64,000 nt of DNA from Azolla caroliniana (lineage: Eukaryota; Polypodiophyta). The DNA is taken from the NCBI GenBank assembly GCA_043228905.1, contig JBHGNT010000003.1, positions 3,410,001 to 3,474,000 on the forward strand. Direction: 5' to 3'. The notes beneath the pieces are model-generated. The model was not told the origin of the DNA. It worked only from the letters and a program-made list of their open reading frames with translations, and made no database searches. Each line of letters opens with the position of its first letter. Within the stretch, counting starts at the first letter, position 1. Positions 25,211-36,400 of the stretch are shown here, piece by piece. Made by a program: the position numbers and the translations under genes.

Positions 25211-25605
25211 CCTTCGAATTATTTGTGAAGTTTTTTACACATCTATTTTTCATCTTAATAAAGTAAGTTGACAAAACTATTTTACACGATATATCAAAAA
25301 CGAATATATAAAATGCAAGTAGAGCATATCATTCAAATTTGATGGTGCAAGACCAAAAAGGTAATACATGTCGTACGCCATCAAGGAAGTTGATAGGAAA
25401 GCTTTGACAATGATGCATCATGCAACTATGTATACAATTACACCTGAAAAAAAAATGGGTTTACAGTGAATATAAGATAATAACACAAATATATGAAGAC
25501 TTTTATTTAGTTAAATTTAAATCATGGATGGAAGGTAAACCAACTCTTGTAAAACTAGTAGATACAAATATTACAAGATCTTATATCATAAGTATAATAT
25601 TGGCT

Positions 25606-25835
25606 CACTAAATGTGATTATGACTACCATGGGAAACTTCCCAAATGTAATGATATCGATGGAACATTACTCGATTATCCATATTTCGAAGTTTTAAGAC
25701 TTTGTTTGTCTTATAGCGACTAAATGTGATTACGACTACCATGGGAAAATTCCCAAAGGTAATGATATCAATGGAACATTACTCGATTATTAATATTTTG
25801 AAGTTTTAAGACTTTGTTTTAGCTCTTATAACGAT
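25606..25835. repeat. 112-bp tandem duplication, 2 diverged copies
   Basis: AATGTGATTATGACTACCAT at 25611 recurs at 25723, followed by the same TGGAACATTACTCGATTAT and GAAGTTTTAAGACTTTGTTT words. Confidence 0.85.
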
Positions 25836-26204
25836 GATATATACATGAATGTGTTAAAAATGAACAAGTTTGTGCATTTTATTTCTAAATATCAAGATTT
25901 ACATTTGCTTAAAATGTAAACTATGATGAGCACTTCATAACAAATCATGTTAACCGTTTCACAAAAACTAGAGCTACCACATAAACCTTTGTATGTGTGT
26001 GAAAACCAGAAAGTCTAAAAAATCATATTATGTAACCATTTGTCATGCTCCATGCATAGTTGGTGAGTGATATCAACAAATTTTCCTATATTCACTTCTT
26101 TATGATAATCTTATCATGCGAAAATCCTAAACCCTAATTATTGTACTATGATAATCCCATGTTTGCATGCAACAAATGATGTTGGCTCACCATGGTTATT
26201 GTTA

Positions 26205-26485
26205 GAAATCGGCAACGGTTTGGTTTTGTCTTACCTTGTCCAAACCAAATTGGTTAAGCCTTAACTGGTTTGGAAGTTTTCAAACTTGAACTAAACTAGT
26301 TCCTAAACCAGTTTAGGAATCAGTTTGGACAAACCGTTTAGCCTTAATTGGTTTTTCCTAATCTGGCTTGGTTCATCTTCAGCCTTGATAAACTGAGCTC
26401 AAATTGGTTTACGAAGCTCAAGCCTAAACCGAATCAAACCACCAATCCGTTTTAAAACGGTTTAACGACTCGGTTTGGGCTTGAC
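26205..26485. repeat. AACCGGTT-like word-rich low-complexity stretch
   Basis: Dense in AAACCAAATTGGTT, AACTGGTTTGG, AAACCGTTTAG and AAAACGGTTT words on both strands, as in commonly seen plant low-complexity repeats. Not coding. Confidence 0.6.
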
Positions 26486-26544
26486 CCTTTCCATTGTTGA
26501 CTCTTAGTTATTGTAATATCCCATGCTATTTGTTTGTGGTGCGT

Positions 26545-26917
26545 ATGTCCTATGCTCATTGACAATCGTGAGCCATACACACAATCATAATGATAATTCA
26601 ATATGAACATTGGTCTCTTTTAGAAACTATTATTTCATGTCGACACATTGTGGTTATTATCATCATATGCCCATCTCACTTATTCATCAAACTTAGAACA
26701 TGATGTTCATCACCAAGTAAACCATCTCATGTTAGTAGTGACTCGTGAGATATATACAATAACCTTTCATGAGGCATACACACAATAACCAATGATAATT
26801 CAATAGGAACTTTGGTCGTCTGTTTTAGAAACCATCATTTAATGTTGACACTATGGTTAGTATCAATATATGCCCATCTCACTGCTTCATTAAACATAGA
26901 CCCTAATGTTCACGAAA
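26545..26917. repeat. ~190-200-bp tandem array, left part (about 2 units)
   Basis: Units share GAGCCATACACACAAT, AGAAACCATCATTT-like, CATATGCCCATCTCACT and AAGTAAACCA words with the array at 29791-30720. The two parts are separated by the CACTA-like element, so this appears to be one array that was split. Confidence 0.8.
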
Positions 26918-27477
26918 CACCGGGACATTTGAAATAGGTAATATGTGGCATTTTAAGAATTGTCCGTCAAAAAATGACACAAAATAGGCTGATTCACAAA
27001 AATGGGTGCCACGTACATAAAGGATTTTAAAAAATGACCCCAAAATATATTGATTTCTAGCATGTACAGAAATTTAGGTGTTCTAAATAATGCCTAAATA
27101 ATGGACATGCCAAACTTACAAATGAATGACCAAAACGACTACCACCTATATTTATAGAAATTCATAAATATAGATTTTGATGTACAATACAATTTACTTT
27201 CATGTATGTATTAGAACCATAGATTGACATTTCGTATTCGTGGAGGTTACCAAACGAATGCATATGAATACGCACATGAATGCATGAAATTTAAAAACAA
27301 AATGGAGTTCGTAAAGTCCCTACTTTTTAGTTTCTTAGATATATGATTATATCACATAATTTATAGGGAAAAGTACCAGGATACCCCTGGAAGTTCATCT
27401 ATTTACCAGAATGCCCCTGGAAGTTCCAAATTTACCAAACTACCCCTATGTCCAAAAAATTACACTTTATAAAGTAA

Positions 27478-27710
27478 TTATACACTCAAATTATCCAGTA
27501 TACATCTTTCTTGAATAAAACCTATTTGGGTGATATGAATCAAATCATGTAAGAAAGGTTGCACTCTCAATGACAATGTTTTTGCGAAGATTTTATATAT
27601 TGTATTTAACAAAGTTATTGGTCTCCATTTTCTAATATCATTTGATATACCTTCAACCTTAGGTATTAAATAAATCAAGCCAACTACCATACTACTAGGC
27701 ATGTACCCAA
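27478..27710 (-). mobile_element. LINE reverse-transcriptase fragment
   Basis: The minus-strand frame contains GLIYLIPKV, then RKWRPITLLNTIYKIFAKTL, and QIGFIQERCILDN. These are the early blocks of the RVT_1 domain of plant LINEs (L1/RTE-like ORF2). The catalytic FADD block is missing and the frame ends abruptly, so this is a truncated relic. Confidence 0.8.
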
Positions 27711-27764
27711 TGTCAAAAATTCAACTTTTAAATAAATTTTAATTAAATAAAAAAACAACTTTCA

Positions 27765-28390
27765 ACTAAAATCCGATGTAGTGCACCGGACTTTGTTGTT
27801 TTCAACGAGAACCCGATGCAATGCATCGGATTCTCGTTGAAAGTTTTTTTCAGACCAAAATCCAAGACTTTCAACGAGAATCCGATGCATTGCATCAGAT
27901 TTTGGTTGAAACTTTTTAATTTTTTTTTCCAAATATAAATAAATAAATAACACTTTCAACATTTCTTTTTTTCTTTTTTCTGAAAAATAAAAATTAATTA
28001 AAAAATTATAAAAAAAACTTTCAACCAAAATCCGATGCACTAATACGATGTACTGCATCAGATTTTGGTTGAAAGTTTTTTTTAATTACATTTTTTTTCT
28101 AAAAAAAGACTTTCGACAAAATCCGACGCACTACATCGGATTAGTGCATCGGATTTTGGTTGAAAGTTTTAATTTTTAATTTTTTAATTAATTTTTATTT
28201 TTCAGAAAAAAAGAAATGTTGAAAGTGTTGTTTATTTATTTATTTTTGAAAAAAAAATTTAAAAAAAGTTTCAACAAAAATCTGATGCAGTTTATCGTAT
28301 TTTTGTTGAAAATCCATCGGATTCTCATTGAAAGTCGTGGATTTTCAACATAAATCTGATACACTGCATCAAATTCTCGTTGAAAGTCAA
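27765..28390. repeat. Cluster of nested hairpins inside a ~350-bp palindrome
   Basis: The pair TTTCAACCAAAATCCGATGC / GCATCGGATTTTGGTTGAAA occurs as about seven small stem-loops (near 27768, 27808, 27870, 28018, 28110, 28270 and 28345). In addition 27915-28029 is repeated inverted at 28160-28262 (shared words CTTTCAACATTTC, AAATAAATAAATAAC, AAAATTAATTAAAAA), so the whole centres near 28090. Single open frames across it are incidental. Confidence 0.9.
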
Positions 28391-28518
28391 CGAAATTTAA
28401 CTCATTTCCTCTAGTTTTCTACGTAGTTAGTCCTCCATTTTGTGTAGTTTTCAATATGTTATTTGCTAAGAAATACTCATTTTATGGATTTCAGTGAGCT
28501 TGGTAAAAAAATACTGAC

Positions 28519-28722
28519 CTTTAAACTGAAGATCCCCACTCCAACGAAGAGAAGTATCATTGATCCTTGTTTGAATTAGTTGGTATGGAACATTGAAGTC
28601 ATCTATAGGCAACACGAAAGAGAAACCAGTTATGGTCCTTGAATTCGTTAGAACATAGACACAAAAGTTATAGTAAGCTAGAATGGAGTCTAGTTTATGT
28701 GGATGAGGATGGAGTATTGCTC
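28519..28722 (-). pseudogene. Coding-like exon of unknown family inside the transposon
   Basis: On the minus strand an acceptor (ATATCAG) at 28723 and a donor (AAAG/GTCAGT) after 28519 bound a 204-base stop-free stretch with matching phases at both ends. It encodes about 67 residues (e.g. FSFVLPIDDFNVPYQLIQ, SLRWSGDLQFK). I do not recognise the family. The position inside a TIR element suggests a captured host-gene fragment; a small independent gene is the alternative. Confidence 0.35.
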
Positions 28723-29143
28723 CTGATATTCGCAACAACAGAGGGTAAAGGGAAGTTGTAGTTAGGTGAAAGTTTCAACTATGGTAAAGCAAGAAACATA
28801 GAGTATGGAGATAGTGATTACCCCAATATATTTGTTGACATTGAGAGCTCAGTGGGTACATATTGTCCATTCTAGTTTGGGGTTTCCACTTGGAGTAAAC
28901 TATCATTTTTTCTATGATTGGAATGTTATTGTAGTTCGGTTTCTATCCATGGGTAAGATGTCATGTGTCACCGGTTCAAGGTTATTCTCAATTTTTTAAA
29001 ACATTCTAGTTTTCTAAGGTTAAGGTGGTTTGCATTGTTATTTAAATTTCTTCTCTCGAAATATTAGTAGTTCAAGAATATGGCAATCATTCTAGTTACT
29101 CCTATAATGTTAGACAACCATTAAAGAATTTTACAGTTAACCT

Positions 29144-29275
29144 ATTCCACATGTATCTATTTAGAGCCTTTAAAGAATATGGGAATTATTAAATCTTTCC
29201 ATGTAACCCATTCCACATGTAACTATTAAGAGCCTTTGAAGAATATGAGAATTATTAAATCTTTCCATGTAATTA
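29144..29275. repeat. 66-bp tandem duplication, 2 copies
   Basis: ATTCCACATGTA at 29144 recurs at 29210, followed by the same AGAGCCTTT and GAATTATTAAATCTTTCC words. It lies in the interior of the CACTA-like element. Confidence 0.85.
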
Positions 29276-29790
29276 CAAACTCCACACGTAATTTAAAAAT
29301 GCATCCTTGTGGATTGCCAATGGTCCCCTTGACCATGGTAATGCATCATGGTTCGAAACAAAGTTACAATAGGCCTATTCTGAAATCAAGTTCTAAACAT
29401 GACAACAAGTTGAGAACAAGCTCTACATTTTGAGACAAATCAACAACATATTGGATTTGTTCTCTATAAATAGACATAAATTTAGCATTGTAAAATTTGT
29501 TCAATGGGATACTATTTTCATATTCAACAAAATCGGGGTTAATACAATTAAGCTTGCATGGAATTCCATTCCTTATTTCAAATTTGGATAAAAAACATGA
29601 CAGATGGAACATGAAACTATTGATTTTCTTGTCATGAAAATAATTAGTTAAAAAGTTTGGTATGTTTTAAGAAACCATGTATGCATGCTTCATACCATCG
29701 TGAAATTGTGCTTAAATAAGCCATTTTTTAACACCCCCTTAGAAGTAAAATAGAGAACACGACATATTACACGTTTCAAATGTCCTAGTG

Positions 29791-30720
29791 TTACTAGCAA
29801 GTAAACCATTGTGTGTTAGTAGTGGCTTGTGAGCTAGATACAATAACTATTCATGAGCCATACACACAATAACCAACGATAATTCAATACAAACATTGCT
29901 CTCTTTTAGAAACCACCATTTCATGTCGACACATTGTGGTTATTATCATCATATGCCCATCTCACTTATTCATAAAGCCCAGTTCCTAATGTTCATCACT
30001 AAGTAAACCACCACGTGTTAGTAGTGACTCATGAGCTAGATACAATAACTGTTTATGAGCCATACACCCAATGACAAACTTTGGTCTCTTATAGAAACCA
30101 CCATATCATGTCGACACACTGTGGTTATCATCGGCATATGCCCATCTCACTTGTCCATCGGATGTAGATCCTAATGTTCACTAGCAAGTAAACCATCACG
30201 TGTTAGCAGTGGCTTGTGAGCTACATACAATAACTGTTCATGAGCCATATACACAATAACCGACGATAATTCAACACAACCATTGGTCTCTTTTAGAAAC
30301 CACCATTTCATGTTGACGCATTGTGGTTATTATCATCATATGTTCGTCTCACTTGTTCATCGGACTCAGATCCTAATGTTAACTGCCAAGTAAACCGACA
30401 TGTGTTAGTAGTGAGCCAGAAACACTAATTGGCGATAACTCAACAAGGAGCTCACATTGTTTTCTCAGAAGACACTGATAACATCCAACAGACCAAACTT
30501 AAGAGTGAATCCACCATTTCATGTTGACGCATTGTGGTTATTATCATCATATGTCCGTCTCACTTGTTCATCGAACTCAGATCCTAATGTTAACTGCCAA
30601 GTAAACCGGCATGTGTTAGTAGTGAGCCAGAAACACTAACTGGCGATAACTCAACAAGGAGCTCACATTGTTTTCTCAGAAGACACTGATAACATCCAGC
30701 AGACCAAACTTAAGAGTGAA
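29791..30720. repeat. ~185-211-bp tandem array, right part (about 5 units)
   Basis: GTAAACC anchors at 29801, 30003, 30188, 30390 and 30601 give spacings of 202, 185, 202 and 211. The last two units are nearly identical and include a segment (AGCTCACATTGTTTTCTCAG) not in the others, so a newer 211-bp duplication sits on an older array. Confidence 0.9.
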
Positions 30721-30770
30721 GTAAGAAGAAGAAGAAGAAGATGATGACGATGATGAAGAAGAAGTTTAGG
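30721..30770. repeat. GAA/GAT trinucleotide tract
   Basis: A short (GAA)n(GAT)n run directly after the tandem array. Composition resembles the acidic N-terminal codons of the neighbouring genes, but nothing around it supports an exon. Confidence 0.7.
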
Positions 30771-31679
30771 TCAAAATTTAAACACACCCAAATAATGTAA
30801 TGGGCCAGAAACATAATTTCCACAAAAATTACCCATCGTTCTTGTTCTTTTGATGATTTATTGTATCCCCTGTACTTCTTCACATTTTGCTGAATCATTC
30901 GCAGAAACAGTGTACGCATGATTTCCTGCTCCTCCTGAAATTTCTTATCCCAGCCATGGCGGCTTGATTCTCTTCAGCAACTATCAGGTTAGATATTTAC
31001 AAATTTGTTCTTAAATACGAAGTTTTTATTCCTGTTTTTTTCGGTTCTTCATTTTAAGGACGGTTCCTTCCTTCCTGTTTCTTCATGATCGATATGTTCT
31101 TCGCACGGTTTGTTCTCGTCTTCCATGTTTTTCATCTCAGCGTTTTCTTCATTCCTGTTTCTTTTCCTCCTCCACTTCTTCTATACGCACCATTTTTGTT
31201 TCTGACTTACTCAATGTGTGTATATGCATGTATGTGTATGTATATCTACAGGAATATGTGAATGAATTCATGTTTTATGTGAGTCATTCTCTTCTGATGT
31301 CCACTCTAATATACTAGAGAGGATTTGGTAACTATGGAAAGACATGGAGGGAGGGGCTAATTTAGAGGTGTTTTATGAGATGTGGTATATTGGTATCTTC
31401 TGAAACTTAGAGAATTAAACGAGAAGCTTTTTTTTTTGGTTCTTCTTCTTCAAGGTCAACATATTCTTCACAACTCCTCTCCCTTGGAAGCGATATATGG
31501 CTATGGAATTCCTCACGATTTTTAGAGTTCAGTTCAGAAATTGGAAGACAGATTCTCGCTTCAATTGATCTCACAGGTATGTCTTTGAGAATATGTATCT
31601 GTGTGCATTTATGCTTGGGGCTGATGCGTGTATGTGTATCTATGGTGCCAATGCATGTGTGTATGCATGTACATACATG

Positions 31680-31755
31680 CATAGATTGACATATTTGCAT
31701 TCGTGGGGCCTCCCCCACGAATGCAAATGAATACACATACGAATGCATGGTCAAG
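31680..31755. repeat. Perfect 16-bp-arm palindrome in a dispersed repeat
   Basis: ATTTGCATTCGTGGGG (31693-31708) and its exact reverse complement (31713-31728) flank a 4-base loop. The surrounding TAGATTGACAT..CGAATGCA..TGAATAC..CGAATGCATG pattern recurs, diverged, at about 27216-27290. Confidence 0.85.
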
Positions 31756-31869
31756 TATTCATTAATTTTTTTGTTCTAAAAATGTTTTCTGAAAAAATGT
31801 ATTTGACGAGTAGCGAATAGGGAACGGCTTGCAGGGAGCATCGAATAGCTGAAATAGCGAACAACAACA

Positions 31870-31989
31870 AACATCGCGTTCCCTGAAAATTAGGGTGTGG
31901 CTACATCCTTGTCTCCTCCTGCGTGACGCCTACATACTTGCTTCTTTCTGCATCTTGTTCCCTGAAAATTAGGGTTTGGGCAAAACTTG
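31870..31989 (+). other. Probable 5' UTR exon region of the XS-RING gene
   Basis: TTCCCTGAAAATTAGGGT occurs twice, at 31879-31896 and 31958-31975. The second copy is followed by a strong donor (ACTTG/GTAAGT at 31990). The matching acceptor (TTGGTATCAG) ends at 33430, 25 bases before the XS-RING start codon, implying a 1441-bp leader intron. This is inferred from splice signals only. Confidence 0.5.
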
Positions 31990-32774
31990 GTAAGTCTCTC
32001 TTGAGTTTTCTCATCTCAATGCTGTCCAATCTTCCATGATTTCTTCATGCCATAATTGTAGGATGATCCAATCATAATTAGATTTTAATTAGAGTTAGGA
32101 TTAATGAACATTTTGGATCTGAAAGGTTAAAATTTATTTGTGGATATACCCTAAAACTGTTGTAGAGAAAATTCACTTATGGTGAGGGTTAGACTATTAT
32201 TCAAGAGTGTAAGTGTTTGAGTTGTGAAGTGGCTAGTGTAGGGTGAAGGAAATACCCCAAAGTCCACATGCAATGCAAGCTTTTGTTGTAATTTGACTAA
32301 TGCAAGAACCTAAAACTTTTCCAAAGTCCCAAAGTTTGTCAATGGATGTGGCCACAATTTCACAATCCATATCAAGACTCATGATGTTTGATGCATTCCC
32401 ATATCCATATTACTATGCAAGAATTTCAATATGAATTGCTTATGCTACCGGATAATATAGAATGTATTAAGCCTAAACATTTTGTATTTGAAAGGTTAAA
32501 ATTCATTTGTAGACATACCCTAAAGCTGTTGGGCATCTACTAGAATGCTCATTTGTAGAAGTAAATTCACTTATGGATAGGACTCATGAGTATGTAGTTT
32601 TGAAACAACTTAGGGTTTTTTGTTATTATCAAACAAGTTAAGGAAAATATGGTGTCTTACCTAGAAAAATATAGCAAGAGGAGAGACTGATGAAATTGTA
32701 AACCTCTTCGGAAGGACAGAAGCATAAACATTATGTAAATGTATGTATGTATGTATTATGTGCTGTTTCCCTTG

Positions 32775-33036
32775 TTTTACGCCATAGGTACTTGTGAGAG
32801 AGTATGAGAGCATATAATGGAAGCACACAGCATTAAAATAAAATCGATGCATGTATAAGAGAATCCCTGCTTATCTTCTATACACGGCATTAATGAATTG
32901 GTTATTTTTACGCCATAGGTACTTGTGAGAGAGTATGAGAGCATATAATGGAAGCACACAGCATTAAAATAAAATCGATGCATGTATAAGAGAATCCCTG
33001 CTTATCTTCTATACACGGCATTAATGAATTGGTTAT
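32775..33036. repeat. 131-bp tandem duplication, 2 copies
   Basis: TTTTACGCCATAGGTACTTG at 32775 recurs at 32906; the copies look identical. It lies in the inferred leader intron of the XS-RING gene. Confidence 0.93.
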
Positions 33037-33455
33037 CAATTCTATTTACACTCTCTGTAATAAGTATTTTATTGTTGAGGTCTGAATGAGGGATTTCGTT
33101 TATTTCAGCGTATTTTCTTTATTGTGTGAAGAAGTAATCGAGATATAACTGTAAACATGCCATATGTTCAACCATTTCCCGCTGGATATGATGTTAAGGC
33201 ACTTCAATTCATCATGATATCATATTTGTTTAGCTATCTCTAATGTTTGAAGTTTTTATCTTGAAACAATTTCTTCATTTAATGTAACTATATTAAGTGC
33301 ATTATGTTCTGTGTCTTATATGAATCTTTTACATCTCTTCCCTTTCTTTTGTAATTTTTTACATTTTTTCTAAATTCAAAATTTCTGTTTTCTGATATAA
33401 GTAAAATCATATTCCTTACTTTGGTATCAGCTTCTTCCTGAACCCCAGTCTAGCT

Positions 33456-36400
33456 ATGCCGAAACGTCCCTTCTCTGATGATGATGGACCCTATTTAGAT
33501 AACGAAGAAGAAGAAGAAGAAGAAGATGATGATGATGATGAAGATGATGACGATGAAGATGATGAGGAACAAGCTAAAGCCAAGAAGGCTATTAGGCACA
33601 AAGTTTTTGTAAAACACTTTCCTGACCTCAAAGAGATGGTGAAGAAGACATTTGGGGACAATAAGACTAACTTAATTGCAGATAAAGAAGAGAGATCATG
33701 TGCAATATGCCCAAACATCCAATGGTTCAAAGGGTGGAAAGCTCTCCAAGCTCATGCTGAGACCTTCAAGAAGCGGAAGGTTCATCATCATCGAGGCTAT
33801 GCAGATGCAATAAAAGAAGCTCTCCAAGCTAATGTAATCTCACGGGATGGAGCTGATGCTCATATTGGCACTCGCACAGTGTCGTTAAACATTGAAGCTG
33901 CAAAGAATAGATTGATAGTATGGCCGCCTATCCTTGCTATTCAGTGCAAGGACAAGAATGTCAATATTTCCAATATTGCCCCGAGTTTCCTTTCGGATTT
34001 TTGGAAAGAATTTCCGAATACACAAACAGCAAAGTTTCATTGTGTCTCGAGTTGGGAAGGCCTCCTTGAGTTTGAGGCAGATTATTTTGGCTTTTTGGAT
34101 GCTGAATTTGTAAGGAACAATTACCGGCGTTTTCCTTATCCCATTCATATGTCTCTTATGATCCCATCAACAATGAAGGAAATTGATCCACAAAGAGTGT
34201 TGATCGATTGGAAAGAAGAGAGCTACCATGAGAAAGTAAGAGAGCCCCAGAGGAAGGCCAAAGAGGTGATTTTCTGCTTGATTACTGTTTCAGAATGATT
34301 TTTCTTGTCTTAATCATTTACTCAAATGATGTTAATTGTGCAATGGTGATGGTTCCATTGACTCTTGTTTGAATCTAGTTTGTAAGAAAATACATTTCTG
34401 TCCTTGTAGGCACACGACCATGAGCAAGCGCAACTCAAAGAAATGCAGATCAAAGTTGAGATCTTGACTGAAGATGAGGAGCGGTTCAATGTGAAGAAAT
34501 CTCATTTTGACAGACTCATCTCCAGTACGCAATCTGAGATTGAGGAGCGAAAACTGAGGAAAGAACAGATAGCAAGAGATTATGAGAATAAAGTAAAGTC
34601 TTTGATGCCCTTTTATAAATGTTTTATGAATTTAAACCAAAATTTACTTCTTCTTTTTTCGCCAGATGCGTAGCTTGGAAGAGACATTTCAGAGGGACAT
34701 ACAAATTTCCAAGGCAACGAGCACTGCCCGAATCAAGAAATTACAACAACAGTTAGAAGAGAGCGAGAATCAATGGGACGAAGTGTGGATTGCACGCATG
34801 CTTGAGATCAAAAACTTGCAAAAACAATTCCAGAAATTGACGAATGATAGAAGACAAGAAGAGTATGAACTTTGGTTTTTAGAATGCAACATTTTACTAG
34901 TGGGATGAATACACATATACCCATGCATACGCATATGGACACGTGTTTTTTGTTTTGTAATACTTCTATATATGTTGGAACATAGTAAGATGGTAGATAT
35001 AGATAGATATTTTTTTGATGTCCATAGTAGACCAAATTTGATATATGATACAGGGCCTAGCACATGAAGATGATTGAACTTGTATTCTCTCAATTTTATT
35101 ACTTCTAAGCTACAGTTTGAACCACCAAGCTGACAGCCATAGAGATTGCTGGAATAAAAAACTGGATAGCGTATATGAGCTATTAATTAGACTGACAATT
35201 GTTGGAAACAACCTTAAACTTATAATGAACCTGCTCACTCACCAAAGCACTTATACAAAGAATATGTGCATCACTTTTACCCGGAGGATGGAATACCTGG
35301 TCAGAGGTTTGGAAAAAACTTTTGGTGGTTTGGACAGATTCTGTGTGGCCTATCAAGCAATGCTTATTTCTTCCAATGGACAAGGTTTTCCATCTGGATG
35401 GCCTGCAATTGTAAGGTGTTGGTCAAGACCAATCCAATCCCTGTTTAACTGTCTGCAACTTAAAGACATTCCACTTCAAACTTACATTCTTTATTTTGAA
35501 GTGCCTTTAAGAACTTTGGTGTTTACTTGACACTTTTGTACATATCTCATTGTTATTTTGTGGGATTAAGGCCTGACCATAATCAATATTGTCCATATGT
35601 ATATGTCATACTCATATCTCTCTGCATACAACATGTTGGTAATTGGTTATAGAAAGTGATCAACAGGGCTCAAGAGGCTTTGCGAAAGGAGCTTCAAGTT
35701 ATTGAGAAAATAAAATTGTTTAAGGAAACTATAGAGAAGCGTGTGGCCGAGTGCAACAAAAGGGCACATGAACAGGAGTCAGAGTTGCAGGAGATACAAC
35801 ATCGTGAGACGATGCAGGTAACCAAAGAAATGAATGCAGACATGAACATATGTACTTTGTTGTTGAGAAGTAAAGGCTTATTTTTGGGTCAATAAAAATA
35901 AGTAAATAAATTATCATATATTATTACATATTTGAAATCTTAAATGACCTTTAATAATGCTTTTTTCAGCTTTTGGAGGAGGCTGAGAATGAGAAACAGA
36001 AGTTGCTGGAAGAATTGCTAGTGAAGCAAGAGAATTTGAAGAGATCCAAGGAAGAGGCACCCACGAACCAAAATCTTGAACAAAAGGTTTGTTGAATTAT
36101 AATATTTTATGTCTATCTGTGTGTGCCTTTTATTTTTATTTTTGTTATTTTTTTCGCATTCAAAGCGTGTCTCGTTTTATTTATTTATTTGCCAAAATGT
36201 CGCACATTTTTGCTTCACTAATTAAATAACGACTAAATGACCATACCTTGTTGGCTATTTACTGGTATACCTTGAAGTTTTGAGACTTCACTGGAATACC
36301 TCTTAACTACATAGATAAACGCCCCAGATCTTAGATATTGTGGTATGTTTTGCCCTTTCTTTTTTGTTTCCTCGTAAGTTGGGGGTTTTGAAATGCCATT

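Larger units (their letters stand above)
26918..29790. mobile_element. CACTA-like DNA transposon, ~2.9 kb, non-autonomous
   Basis: Terminal inverted repeats: the left end reads CACCGGGACATTTGAAA and the right end, on the other strand, CACTAGGACATTTGAAA. Both then match again at GTAATATGT. The element sits inside the ~200-bp tandem array. Near the left end are subterminal AAAATGAC/AAAATGGG words. No transposase is recognisable; the interior holds a LINE fragment, a palindrome cluster and a captured-looking exon. Exact ends and target duplication are unclear (flanks AAA and TTA), so another TIR superfamily is possible. Confidence 0.65.

Noticed and set aside
29791-30720. A CRISPR-like array of regular repeats and spacers
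   Set aside because: Units are ~200 bp, spacers are not unique, and the genome is plant nuclear; it is an ordinary tandem repeat.
35117-35530. A 137-codon frame as an additional exon of the XS-RING gene
   Set aside because: Its composition is unlike the flanking coiled coil, and joining 34862 to 35667 restores a clean Glu/Gln/Arg-rich coiled coil in phase without it.
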